Notes under the pieces: generated by a model
The model's input: the letters and a program-made list of their open reading frames with translations, nothing else
Database searches by the model: none
Told to the model about the DNA's origin: nothing
Program-made: the position numbers and the translations under genes
Part shown: positions 25,128 through 33,926 of the stretch, piece by piece
Numbering within the stretch: the stretch's first letter is position 1
How the letters are laid out: every line of letters starts with the position of its first letter
Assembly (NCBI RefSeq): GCF_965218685.1
Contig: NZ_OZ244657.1
Coordinates: 2,108,001-2,172,000, forward strand
Reading direction: 5' to 3'
DNA from: Thalassobius sp965218685
GTDB taxonomy: Bacteria > Pseudomonadota > Alphaproteobacteria > Rhodobacterales > Rhodobacteraceae
DNA: 64,000 bases

Positions 25128-26315
25128 ATGTCTGAGAAACTGAAACGACGGATCGGTCTTGGCCTGCTGACCGCCTATGGCGTTGGCGTCATGGTTGGCG
25201 CGGGCATCTATGTGCTGGTGGGCGCGGTTGCCGATCAGGCGGGGATCTGGTCTCCGCTGGCTTTTGCCATCGCGGGGCTGATCGCTGCCCCCACGGCGCT
25301 CAGCTATTCGGAATTTTCCACTCGTATCCCCGAGGCCGCAGGCGAGGCAGCATATGTCGCAAAGGGTTTCAACATCCCCCTGATTGCCCTGATCGTCGGA
25401 CTGGCCATCGTCATGGCGGGCACGGTTTCCGCCGCAGCCGTGCTGCGCGGCGGGGTGGGGTATCTGACCTCGGTTCTGGATGTGCCCAGCACCTGGGCCA
25501 TCATCGTTGTGGGTGCGGCTTTGACCATCGTTGCCATCCTGGGCGTGCTGGAGAGCCTTGCCTTGGCGGCGGTTTTCACGGTGGCCGAACTGGCTGGTTT
25601 GGCTCTGGTCGTATGGGCCGGTTTCGGCGCTGAGGCTTCGCCCAACTTCACGGTTCCAGAGATGCCCGTCTGGCCCGGTGTAGGCGCAGCCGCGGTACTG
25701 GCTTTCTTTGCCTTCATCGGGTTCGAGGACATCGTCAACATGGCCGAAGAGGTGGAAAACCCCACCCGCACCATGCCCCGTGCCATACTTTTATCGCTGC
25801 TGATCACCAGCGTCATCTATGCGCTTGTCAGCTTTGCGGCCATCCGAGCGGTGCCGCTGGAAGAGTTGGCCGCCTCGGATCGGCCGTTGGTTCTGGTGTG
25901 GCAGGCACGGCATGATACAGGCGCCGATCTCTTTGCGTTGATCGCCGTGGTGGCCGCGCTGAACGGTGTGCTGGCGCAGATCGTCATGGCCAGCCGGGTG
26001 TTGTTCGGTTTGGGCAAGCGCTATGTTTTCTTGCGCCCGTTCTACCACGCGCATTCCCGGTTCGGCACGCCTGTTCTGGCCACAGGCCTTTTGGGTGCCA
26101 TCGTGATTTTCGCCGCTGCCAACCTGCCGATCGCATCGCTGGCCGAGGCAACCTCGACCCTGCTTCTCAGTGTTTTCGTGCTGGTGAACCTGGCGCTGAT
26201 CGCCGTGAAACGCGCGCAGCCGCAGGCGCCTTTCCGGGTGCCCATGGCGGTGCCCGTCGTAGGAGTGATCCTGGCGGGCGCGGCCCTGATCGTCAGCATT
26301 GCGGGTTTGCTATGA
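25128..26315 (+). CDS. APC-superfamily amino acid permease
   Basis: This 395-residue protein has about eleven hydrophobic segments. It starts with a short basic tail, then the APC signature GLGLLTAYGVGVMVGAGIYV, YSEFSTRIPEAAGEAAYV, and FFAFIGFEDIVNMAEEVENPTRTMPRAI, which is the family helix 6-loop motif. The substrate cannot be predicted. It lies on the same strand between murC and murB and overlaps the following small gene by 4 bases, so it is transcribed with the dcw cluster although no cell-wall role is known. The genes in the cluster around it are all cell-envelope genes. Confidence 0.9.
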   Translation: MSEKLKRRIGLGLLTAYGVGVMVGAGIYVLVGAVADQAGIWSPLAFAIAGLIAAPTALSYSEFSTRIPEAAGEAAYVAKGFNIPLIALIVGLAIVMAGTVSAAAVLRGGVGYLTSVLDVPSTWAIIVVGAALTIVAILGVLESLALAAVFTVAELAGLALVVWAGFGAEASPNFTVPEMPVWPGVGAAAVLAFFAFIGFEDIVNMAEEVENPTRTMPRAILLSLLITSVIYALVSFAAIRAVPLEELAASDRPLVLVWQARHDTGADLFALIAVVAALNGVLAQIVMASRVLFGLGKRYVFLRPFYHAHSRFGTPVLATGLLGAIVIFAAANLPIASLAEATSTLLLSVFVLVNLALIAVKRAQPQAPFRVPMAVPVVGVILAGAALIVSIAGLL

Positions 26316-26575
26316 GCTGGGCGCTGATCCTTGCCTTCGCGTGGTTCGTGACTGCGAATTTGGGCGCCATGGTGCCCAGCAAACGCCACCATTGGCCTTT
26401 CGCCTATGTTCTGATCGCGGTGGGCATTCCCATTCTTGGCGGGGTGGTTTATCTGCATGGGCTCTGGGTCGGTGCGCTGATCCTGGTGGCCGCCATGTCC
26501 GTCTTGCGCTGGCCGGTGATTTATCTGTTCCGCTGGCTCAAGCGAAAAGGAAAGACCAAAGATGCAGATGCCTGA
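26312..26575 (+). CDS. DUF2484 family small membrane protein
   Basis: This is an 87-residue protein with three hydrophobic stretches (about 3-20, 28-47 and 50-70) and a strongly basic tail (KRKGKTKD). It matches the DUF2484 family, which I know as a small membrane protein encoded directly before murB in Rhodobacteraceae. The function is unknown; the position suggests a link to the envelope. It overlaps the permease by 4 bases and murB by 14 bases. Confidence 0.8.
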   Translation: MSWALILAFAWFVTANLGAMVPSKRHHWPFAYVLIAVGIPILGGVVYLHGLWVGALILVAAMSVLRWPVIYLFRWLKRKGKTKDADA

Positions 26576-27485
26576 GGTGCGCGGTCGCCTGACCCCTGGC
26601 AAACTCTTGTCCGAGCTGACCTGGCTGCGCGTTGGCGGCCCGGCGGACTGGCTGTTTCAGCCCGCGGATGTCAAGGATCTGCAGGCGTTTCTGGCGGGGC
26701 TGGATGGCTCGGTTCCGGTGTTCCCGATGGGCGTTGGCTCGAACCTGATCGTGCGTGATGGCGGGTTGCGTGCCGTGGTGATCCGGCTGGGGCGGGGCTT
26801 CAACGGCATCAGCATTCAGGGCGACCGGGTGACTGCCGGAACCGCTGCGCTGGACGCGCATGTGGCCCGCAAAGCCGCCGAGGCCGGGGTGGACCTGACC
26901 TTTCTGCGCACCATTCCGGGCAGTATCGGCGGGGCCGTGCGAATGAACGCGGGCTGCTATGGCTCCTATGTCGCGGACGTGTTCGTGCAGGCGCGGGCGG
27001 TGACGCGGGACGGCCAAATCGTTACCCTGACCGCCGAGGACCTGCAATTCCAGTATCGCCAATCCAACCTGCCCGACGGCATGGTGATTTTCGAAGCCAC
27101 GTTCGAGGGGCCGACAGGGGATCCGCAGGAACTGGCGGACCGGATGCAGGCACAGCTTCAAAAACGCGATGAAACCCAGCCGACCAAGGACCGCAGCGCG
27201 GGCAGCACCTTTCGCAACCCTGCGGGCTTTTCCAGCACCGGGCGCGCGGATGATGTGCATGACCTGAAAGCGTGGAAGGTGATTGACAACGCGGGGATGC
27301 GCGGCGCCACGCGCGGCGGGGCGCAAATGAGCGAAAAGCACTCGAACTTCCTGATCAATACAGGGGCAGCCACGGCCGCCGATCTGGAAGGATTGGGCGA
27401 AGAGGTGCGAAAAAAGGTTTACGATTCTCAGGGGATCACGCTAGAATGGGAAATCATGCGTGTCGGTGAACCGGCCGCGGATTAA
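26562..27485 (+). CDS. murB: UDP-N-acetylenolpyruvoylglucosamine reductase MurB
   Basis: This 307-residue FAD-dependent reductase makes UDP-MurNAc. Features are LRVGGPADWLFQP, GVGSNLIVRDGG, the FAD-binding TFLRTIPGSIGGAVRMNAGCYG, and KDRSAGSTFRNP with the catalytic Ser. The C-terminal EKHSNFLINTG and LEWEIMRVGE complete the active site. The ATG at 26562 lies inside the end of the DUF2484 gene, with AAAGGA 9 bases upstream. A second ATG two codons on is a possible start. Confidence 0.96.
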   Translation: MQMPEVRGRLTPGKLLSELTWLRVGGPADWLFQPADVKDLQAFLAGLDGSVPVFPMGVGSNLIVRDGGLRAVVIRLGRGFNGISIQGDRVTAGTAALDAHVARKAAEAGVDLTFLRTIPGSIGGAVRMNAGCYGSYVADVFVQARAVTRDGQIVTLTAEDLQFQYRQSNLPDGMVIFEATFEGPTGDPQELADRMQAQLQKRDETQPTKDRSAGSTFRNPAGFSSTGRADDVHDLKAWKVIDNAGMRGATRGGAQMSEKHSNFLINTGAATAADLEGLGEEVRKKVYDSQGITLEWEIMRVGEPAAD

Positions 27486-27581
27486 GGGGTGCAAAAACCC
27501 CGGTTCAGGCCTGCAAAGACGGGTCATCAAAGCAATAAAACGACCGCGTAAACGGTCTGAACATTGAGGCACAGTGTGGGT

Positions 27582-28496
27582 ATGTCGAGCAGGGCAACCC
27601 CGAAAGTGGCGGTATTGATGGGTGGCCCCTCGGCCGAGCGCGAGGTGTCCTTGTCCACCGGGCGTGAATGCGCCGCTGCTTTGCGGGACGAAGGTTTTCA
27701 GGTGATCGAGGTCGATGCGGGCCCCGATTTGCCCGCGCGACTGTCTGAAATCAAACCCGATGTTGTGTTCAACGCCCTGCATGGCCGCTGGGGCGAGGAT
27801 GGCTGTGTGCAGGGCCTGCTGGAATGGATGGGCATTCCGTACACGCATTCGGGGGTTCTGGCCTCGTCTCTGGCGATGGACAAAGAGCGCACCAAGCAGG
27901 TTTACCGGGCCCATGGCCTGCCCGTGGCCGACAGCATTCTGGCGGAGAAGTCCGAGGTCGAAGCGCGTCATGTGATGGCGCCTCCTTACGTGGTGAAGCC
28001 GTATAACGAAGGCTCCTCTGTTGGGGTGTACATCGTGCAAGAGGCCGCGAATGCGCCGCCCAAACTGAACGAGGATATGCCCGACACGCTGATGGTGGAA
28101 CAATACGTGCCGGGGCGCGAGCTGACGACCACGGTGATGGGCGACCGCGCGCTGACCGTGACCGATATCGTCGTGGACGGCTGGTATGACTACCACGCAA
28201 AATACGCAGAGGGCGGGTCATACCACGTGGTGCCCGCAGATATTCCGGCCGAAATTTTCGACGCCTGCCTAGACTATGCCCTGCGCGCGCATGATGCGTT
28301 GGGCTGCAAGGGGCTAAGCCGCACCGATTTTCGTTGGGATGATAGCCGCGGGCTGGACGGGTTGATCCTGCTGGAAACCAACACGCAACCCGGTATGACA
28401 CCAACATCGCTGTCGCCTGAACAGGCTGAAAAGGCAGGGATCAGTTTCGGAGCGTTGTGTCGCTGGCTGGTGGAGGACGCGTCATGCAACAGGTGA
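27582..28496 (+). CDS. ddl: D-alanine-D-alanine ligase
   Basis: This 304-residue ATP-grasp ligase makes the D-Ala-D-Ala dipeptide used by MurF. It has VLMGGPSAEREVSLSTG at the N-terminus, NALHGRWGEDGCVQGLLE, PYTHSGVLASSLAMDK, VKPYNEGSSVGV and LLETNTQPGMTPTSL, which contains the Mg-binding Glu/Asn. The ATG at 27582 is chosen; in-frame TTG (27564) and GTG (27576) lie upstream and the ribosome site is not decisive. The stop overlaps ftsQ by 13 bases. Confidence 0.95.
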   Translation: MSSRATPKVAVLMGGPSAEREVSLSTGRECAAALRDEGFQVIEVDAGPDLPARLSEIKPDVVFNALHGRWGEDGCVQGLLEWMGIPYTHSGVLASSLAMDKERTKQVYRAHGLPVADSILAEKSEVEARHVMAPPYVVKPYNEGSSVGVYIVQEAANAPPKLNEDMPDTLMVEQYVPGRELTTTVMGDRALTVTDIVVDGWYDYHAKYAEGGSYHVVPADIPAEIFDACLDYALRAHDALGCKGLSRTDFRWDDSRGLDGLILLETNTQPGMTPTSLSPEQAEKAGISFGALCRWLVEDASCNR

Positions 28497-29350
28497 TGCC
28501 CAAAGCCGATCCCGCGCCCTCGCGCCTGGCCTACCGGATGCAGCGGATGATGCTGACGCCGCTGGTGCGCGGGTTGCTGCGTATTGGGTTGCCTTTCGCG
28601 ATCGCAGCGGGCGGGACCTCGATCTATCTATCCGACGAAGACCGCGTGGACGCCATTCGCCTGGCCGTTCTGGACGTGCGCAAACAAATTGAGTCGCGCC
28701 CCGAGTTCGAGGTCAAACTGATGGCCATCGACGGCGCCGGTCCTGAAATTGCCGAAGACATCCGCGAGATTGTGGCGATCGATTTTCCCATCAGCTCGTT
28801 CGATCTGTCGCTGGCAGATATTCGCGGCACAATCATGCAGCTGCCTGCAATTGCGGATGCAAGCGTGCGGATCAAACCCGGCGGCGTGTTGCAGGTGGAC
28901 CTGACCGAGCGGGTGCCGGTGATCTTGTGGCGCTCGGCGCAGGGGCTGGTGCAACTGGATATCGAGGGTAATTACGTGGGCGAGGCTGCCTCGCGCGCGC
29001 TACATGCCGAATTGCCGGTAATGGCAGGGGCAGGGGCCGACAAGGCTGTGGCCGAGGCCAAGCAGATCCTGGCAGCAACCGGCCCATTGGCCGAGCGCGT
29101 GCGCGGGTTGGAACGGATCGGTCAGCGCCGCTGGGACGTGGTTCTGGATCGCGGCCAGCGTATCTTGCTGCCCGTAGAAAACCCGGTGCAGGCGCTGGAG
29201 CGCGTGCTGGTGCTGAACCAATCCCAGGACATGATGGCGCGCGATCTGGCCCATGTGGACATGCGGATCGCCGCGCGGCCGACCATTCGGATGAACCCCG
29301 AGGCCGTGCAGCAATGGTGGAAAATCAAGAAGATCAGTGCAGGAGACTGA
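28484..29350 (+). CDS. ftsQ: Cell division protein FtsQ
   Basis: This 288-residue bitopic protein has a cytoplasmic N-terminus, one membrane segment (about 25-45, around LRIGLPFAIAAGGTSIYLS) and a periplasmic POTRA-like domain (ISSFDLSLADIRGTIMQLPAIADASVRI), then the FtsQ domain. It links early and late divisome parts with FtsL/FtsB. The ATG at 28484, inside the end of ddl, is preceded by GGAGGA at 28472-28477. ftsA starts 6 bases later. Confidence 0.94.
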   Translation: MQQVMPKADPAPSRLAYRMQRMMLTPLVRGLLRIGLPFAIAAGGTSIYLSDEDRVDAIRLAVLDVRKQIESRPEFEVKLMAIDGAGPEIAEDIREIVAIDFPISSFDLSLADIRGTIMQLPAIADASVRIKPGGVLQVDLTERVPVILWRSAQGLVQLDIEGNYVGEAASRALHAELPVMAGAGADKAVAEAKQILAATGPLAERVRGLERIGQRRWDVVLDRGQRILLPVENPVQALERVLVLNQSQDMMARDLAHVDMRIAARPTIRMNPEAVQQWWKIKKISAGD

Positions 29351-29356
29351 CGGACC

Positions 29357-30691
29357 ATGACCCAGCTATACGAAGCGCAACGCGCAATGCGGAACATGCG
29401 AAAAGCGGCCATGCAGCGGGGCGTGATTGCCATTCTGGACGTGGGCAGCTCGAAAATCGGCTGCCTTGTGCTGCGGTTTGACGGCTCGGACCGTTTGAAA
29501 GACGCCGAGGGCGTTGGCCCCATGGCCGGGCAGGCTGGGTTCCGTGTGATTGGTGCGGCGACGACCCGCTCGCGTGGGGTGCGCTTTGGCGAGATCGACG
29601 CCATGCAGGAAACCGAACGTGCAATTCGGACCGCCGTGCAGGCGGCGCAGAAAATGGCGAATATTCGCGTGGACCACGTAATCGCAGCCTTTGCCGGCGC
29701 CGAGCCGCGTAGCTATGGGTTGGCCGGTGCGATCGACGTCGAAGGCAACGTGGTGTCCGAACAGGACATCAGCCGCGTTCTGGCCTCGTGTGATGTGCCC
29801 GACTATGGGATCGGTCGCGAGGTGCTGCACGCCCATCCGGTGAATTTCGCACTTGATCACCGCTCGGGGCTGTCCGATCCGCGCGGACAGATCGGTAATA
29901 CACTGTCTACGGACATGCATATGTTGACCGTCGATGCGACCGCGGTGCAGAATCTGGCCCATTGCGTCAAACGCTGCGATCTGGAGCTGGCAGGGATCGC
30001 CTCGTCTGCTTACGTGTCTGGTATTTCGGCTTTGGTCGAAGACGAGCAGGAGCTGGGCGCGGCCTGTATCGACATGGGCGGCGGGGCGACCAGCCTGTCG
30101 ATCTTCATGAAGAAACACATGATCTATGCCGATACCGTGCGCATGGGCGGGGATCACGTCACCGGAGACATCTCGATGGGTCTGTCCGTGCCATTTACCA
30201 CGGCGGAACGGATCAAGACTTTTTACGGCGGGGTGCACGCGACCGGTATGGACGACCGCGAGATGATCGACTTGGAGGGCGACACTGGCGATTGGGAGCA
30301 TGACCGACGAACCGTTAGCCGTGCCGAGCTGATCGGGATCATGCGGCCTCGGGTCGAGGAAATTTTGGAAGAGGTTCGCGCCCGATTGGACGCTGCCGGT
30401 TTTGATCATCTGTCCAGCCAGCAAATCGTGCTGACGGGCGGGGGCAGCCAGATCCCCGGTCTGGACGGGCTGGCCAGCCGCATTCTGGGTCATCAGGTAC
30501 GCCTGGGTCGCCCCTTGCGTGTGCACGGCCTGCCGCAGGCCGCGACAGGCCCCGGCTTTGCCAGCGCAGTGGGGCTTTGCCTGTTCGCGGCGCATCCTCA
30601 GGACGAATGGTGGGACTTCGATCTGCCGGTCGAGCGCTATCCGGCCCGTTCTTTGCGCCGTGCGGTCAAATGGTTCCGCGACAACTGGTAA
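29357..30691 (+). CDS. ftsA: Cell division protein FtsA
   Basis: This is a 444-residue actin-fold ATPase that anchors FtsZ filaments to the membrane. It has AILDVGSSKIGCLVLR (phosphate-1 motif), the FtsA-specific 1C domain with VIAAFAGAEPRSYGL, DMGGGATSLSIF (phosphate-2), and LTGGGSQIPGLDGLA (adenosine motif). The end SLRRAVKWFRDNW is an amphipathic membrane-targeting helix. It starts 6 bases after ftsQ. The N-terminal extension of about 25 residues before the actin fold is basic. Confidence 0.97.
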   Translation: MTQLYEAQRAMRNMRKAAMQRGVIAILDVGSSKIGCLVLRFDGSDRLKDAEGVGPMAGQAGFRVIGAATTRSRGVRFGEIDAMQETERAIRTAVQAAQKMANIRVDHVIAAFAGAEPRSYGLAGAIDVEGNVVSEQDISRVLASCDVPDYGIGREVLHAHPVNFALDHRSGLSDPRGQIGNTLSTDMHMLTVDATAVQNLAHCVKRCDLELAGIASSAYVSGISALVEDEQELGAACIDMGGGATSLSIFMKKHMIYADTVRMGGDHVTGDISMGLSVPFTTAERIKTFYGGVHATGMDDREMIDLEGDTGDWEHDRRTVSRAELIGIMRPRVEEILEEVRARLDAAGFDHLSSQQIVLTGGGSQIPGLDGLASRILGHQVRLGRPLRVHGLPQAATGPGFASAVGLCLFAAHPQDEWWDFDLPVERYPARSLRRAVKWFRDNW

Positions 30692-31055
30692 ATCGCGCGT
30701 GAAACCGCCTGTGTCTGGTGGTTAGGGGGTGACGCGGGGCTTTGTCGGGTGTAGAATTCCCTTAACCGGTGCTGGACACCGGACCATTCGGGCGATCGAG
30801 CATGCCCCGCAAAATTGAACGAGGTTTATCGCAAATCCTGCGCGCGGCGCCGGTTTGTTTTGTGCTGCTTGGTTGATGTTTCGCAAAATCTGGTAAAATC
30901 GGCGAAATCCCGCGACTTCAAGCGCCGGGAAGCCCATATTTTGTGGTCTTTTTGCGTTTTTTGCGTGACGATCCGCCCTGCCTCCGGTAACAATGAAGGC
31001 TAATAGGCAGAAAAATCACCTGCTCAAAGCAGGCCAACATCAGGCGGACAGATCA
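30692..31055 (+). other. 364-base leader region between ftsA and ftsZ
   Basis: I see no gene here. It has a hairpin CCGGTG-CTGGA-CACCGG (30766-30782) without a U-tract and is AT-richer and low in coding character from about 30830 onward. It probably holds a dedicated ftsZ promoter. I found no convincing -35/-10 pair and only a single TTAACC half-site, not a full CtrA box. Confidence 0.5.
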
Positions 31056-32669
31056 ATGACATTGAACCTTTCGGTGCCCGGTCAGGAAGAATTGAAACCT
31101 CGTATCACCGTGTTCGGTGTCGGTGGCGCAGGCGGTAACGCCGTCAACAACATGATCCGGCAGGAATTGGCCGGTGTTGACTTCGTCGTTGCCAACACGG
31201 ACGCGCAGGCTCTGCAGCAAAGCCAGGCTCAGAACCGTGTGCAGTTGGGGGTCAAAGTCACCGAAGGTCTGGGCGCGGGTGCACGTGCCAGCGTTGGCGC
31301 TGCCGCGGCCGAAGAAAGCATCGAACAGATTGTTGATCACCTGGCCGGCGCCCACATGTGCTTTATCACTGCCGGCATGGGCGGCGGCACCGGAACCGGC
31401 GCGGCCCCGATCATCGCTCAGGCCGCCCGCGAGCTGGGCGTTCTGACCGTGGGTGTTGTCACCAAACCCTTCCAGTTCGAAGGCGCCAAGCGGATGCGCC
31501 AGGCCGAGGAAGGCGTGGAGACTCTGCAAAAGATGGTCGATACCCTGATCATCATTCCCAACCAGAACCTGTTCCGTCTGGCCAATGAAAAAACCACATT
31601 TACCGAGGCGTTCAGCCTGGCCGATGACGTGCTGTACCAGGGCGTCAAAGGTGTGACTGATCTGATGGTCAAGCCCGGCCTGATCAACCTGGACTTCGCG
31701 GATGTCCGCTCGGTCATGGATGAGATGGGCAAAGCAATGATGGGCACCGGCGAGGCCGGGGGCGAAGATCGCGCCATCCAGGCCGCCGAGAAAGCTATCG
31801 CCAACCCGCTGTTGGACGAAATCAGCCTGAACGGCGCCAAGGGTGTTCTGATCAACATCACCGGTGGCCACGACTTGACCCTGTTCGAACTGGACGAGGC
31901 AGCGAACCGTATCCGCGAAGAAGTGGATCCTGATGCCAACATCATCGTTGGTTCGACACTGGACACTGAAATGGACGGCCAGATGCGCGTAAGCGTGGTT
32001 GCCACCGGTATTGATGCCTCGGAAGTGGTGTCGGACATCCCGGTGCCGCGTCGCTCGATGGCGGCGCCGCTGACCCCGACCGTCAGCGCCCAGCCCCAAC
32101 CGGCCGAACCTGTCGCCGCAGCGCCCGCAGCCCCGGCAGCGGCCCCTGAGGCCCCGGTTGAAGAACCCACTTTGTTTGCCAGCATCGAAACCCCGGCCGA
32201 GCCTGCTGCCCCTGCAGCACCGGAAGAGGTCTATGAAGAGGACTTTGCCAGCAGCGATGACTTGCCGCCGCCTGCGTACCGTCCGCAAGCGGCCGAGTTC
32301 CGCCCGCAGCCCGACATCGCCGAAGAGCCCGCCGACAGCTTTGTTGCGCCCAAGGCTCCGACCGCCGGGACACCGTCGCCCGAAGCCTTGGCCCGTCTGC
32401 AGGCAGCCGTGCAAAAAGCGCCTTCGAACCCGGCGCCCCGTACACCCGTTGCCGAAGCTCCGGCCCCTGCGCCGGCCCCCGAGGCTGATCGCTCGCGGTT
32501 TGGCATCAACTCGCTGATCAACCGGATGACCGGCCACGGCCATGACAGCGCGCCCCAAGCCGCCGCGCGTCAGCAGCCCGAGCTGAAAGCTCCCGAGTCA
32601 GAGCAGGCCGCGGACCCCGATCAAGAACGTATCGAAATCCCCGCATTCCTGCGTCGTCAAGCCAACTGA
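31056..32669 (+). CDS. ftsZ: Cell division protein FtsZ
   Basis: This is a 537-residue tubulin-like GTPase that forms the Z-ring. The GTPase core (about 1-320) has FGVGGAGGNAVNNMI, the tubulin signature GMGGGTGTGAAP near 105-116 and NLDFADVRSVM. Then follows a linker of about 190 residues, very rich in Ala, Pro and Glu. The conserved C-terminal peptide IEIPAFLRRQ (about 526-535) binds FtsA and other partners. The linker is much longer than in E. coli, as is usual in alphaproteobacteria. The ATG at 31056 is where family similarity starts (MTLNLSVP). Confidence 0.97.
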   Translation: MTLNLSVPGQEELKPRITVFGVGGAGGNAVNNMIRQELAGVDFVVANTDAQALQQSQAQNRVQLGVKVTEGLGAGARASVGAAAAEESIEQIVDHLAGAHMCFITAGMGGGTGTGAAPIIAQAARELGVLTVGVVTKPFQFEGAKRMRQAEEGVETLQKMVDTLIIIPNQNLFRLANEKTTFTEAFSLADDVLYQGVKGVTDLMVKPGLINLDFADVRSVMDEMGKAMMGTGEAGGEDRAIQAAEKAIANPLLDEISLNGAKGVLINITGGHDLTLFELDEAANRIREEVDPDANIIVGSTLDTEMDGQMRVSVVATGIDASEVVSDIPVPRRSMAAPLTPTVSAQPQPAEPVAAAPAAPAAAPEAPVEEPTLFASIETPAEPAAPAAPEEVYEEDFASSDDLPPPAYRPQAAEFRPQPDIAEEPADSFVAPKAPTAGTPSPEALARLQAAVQKAPSNPAPRTPVAEAPAPAPAPEADRSRFGINSLINRMTGHGHDSAPQAAARQQPELKAPESEQAADPDQERIEIPAFLRRQAN

Positions 32670-32691
32670 CGTCGGGTTCACATGAATTCAA

Positions 32692-32716
32692 GGGCCGCCC
32701 ATCGGGCGGCCTTTTT
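32692..32716 (+). terminator. Rho-independent terminator of ftsZ (end of the dcw cluster)
   Basis: An 8-bp perfect stem GGCCGCCC/GGGCGGCC with loop ATC is followed by TTTTTCG. It starts 23 bases after the ftsZ stop and separates the dcw transcript from lpxC. Confidence 0.92.
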
Positions 32717-32882
32717 CGTTTGATTACAGCGAGGTAGGGTTTTGGTAGGCAGGAATACGCCATTCTGATTTGGCCATGTTTCAATGCGTTACAAAGATTG
32801 AGTTGAGGGTCAGGGGCCCGGTCTCTAAATAGAACCTGCACACGTTAAGGGAAGCTCGCGCTTCTTTGTCCGGGGACATAAT

Positions 32883-33803
32883 TTGCAACGCACGCTCAAA
32901 TCATCGGTCACTTTTTCTGGCAACGGCCTGCATTCGGGTCAGCCTGCCGTGATGACCGTGCATCCTGCCGCACCTGAATACGGGATCTGGTTCAAACGCA
33001 CCGATGTAATCGGACGCGACGCGCTGATTCCGGCACGTTGGGACGCGGTCAACCAGTCGCCTTTGTGCACTTTGCTGGAAAATGAGGCTGGTGTAACCCT
33101 GTCGACGGTCGAGCATATCATGGCCGCTTTGGCGGGGTGTGGTGTGCATAACGCCCTGATCGAGGTAGACGGCCCCGAAGTGCCGATCCTTGATGGCAGC
33201 TCGGCCATTTTCGTGCGCGCGATCCTGCAGCGCGGGTTGGCTGACCAGAGCGTCCCGGTGCAGGCGATTGAGATTTTGAAACCCATCGAGGTCCGCAAGG
33301 GCGACGCATGGGCCCGACTCGAGCCCGGTCTGGACCTGACCATCGATTTCCATATCGATTTCGAAGACGCCGCGATCGGTGTGCAGCACAAGACGCTGAA
33401 ACTTGCCAATGGCTCGTTCGTACGCGAGCTTTGCGACAGCCGCACCTTCTGCCGTAAGGCTGACGTGGACTATATGCGCCAGAATGGCCTGGCCTTGGGT
33501 GGCACGCTGATGAATGCGGTCGTGGTCGAAGGCGATAAAGTGCTTAGCCCAGGCGGTCTGCGCCACGCGGACGAGCCCGTGCGTCACAAGATGCTGGATG
33601 CTCTGGGTGACTTGGCGTTGGCTGGCGCGCCGATTCTGGGACGCTATACCGGCTATCGCGCAGGGCATGCCATGACCAACGATCTGCTGCGCGCGATGTT
33701 CGCCAATCCTGACAGCTTCCGCATGGTATCGTGTGATGCCAGCAAGATGGCGCGCCTGCCCGGCGTGGGGGTCCATCTGGACGAGATGCCCGCCGTCGCC
33801 TGA
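32883..33803 (+). CDS. lpxC: UDP-3-O-acyl-N-acetylglucosamine deacetylase LpxC
   Basis: This 306-residue Zn-dependent deacetylase is the committed step of lipid A synthesis. It begins MQRTLKSSVTFSGNGLHSG and has LSTVEHIMAALAGCGVHNA (first Zn His), VPILDGSSAIF, and HKMLDALGDLALAG with the second Zn His-Asp pair, then GYRAGHAMTNDLL with the catalytic His. A TTG start at 32883 is supported by a GGGGA at 32872-32876; no ATG keeps the conserved N-terminus. It has its own leader after the ftsZ terminator. Confidence 0.95.
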   Translation: MQRTLKSSVTFSGNGLHSGQPAVMTVHPAAPEYGIWFKRTDVIGRDALIPARWDAVNQSPLCTLLENEAGVTLSTVEHIMAALAGCGVHNALIEVDGPEVPILDGSSAIFVRAILQRGLADQSVPVQAIEILKPIEVRKGDAWARLEPGLDLTIDFHIDFEDAAIGVQHKTLKLANGSFVRELCDSRTFCRKADVDYMRQNGLALGGTLMNAVVVEGDKVLSPGGLRHADEPVRHKMLDALGDLALAGAPILGRYTGYRAGHAMTNDLLRAMFANPDSFRMVSCDASKMARLPGVGVHLDEMPAVA

Positions 33804-33926
33804 CCTTGTGATCGTACCCAGCGGCCATTTCCTGCCAAAGACGTTTTGCACCGGAAAATTCTGTGCTAGGACCAGTCTGAGCAGTGGGCATATTATCCCG
33901 CTAAATCAGACGAGGAATAACAAGGC

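Noticed and set aside
30761..30770. CtrA-type box before ftsZ
   Set aside because: Only one TTAA half-site; no second half at the required 7-base spacing.
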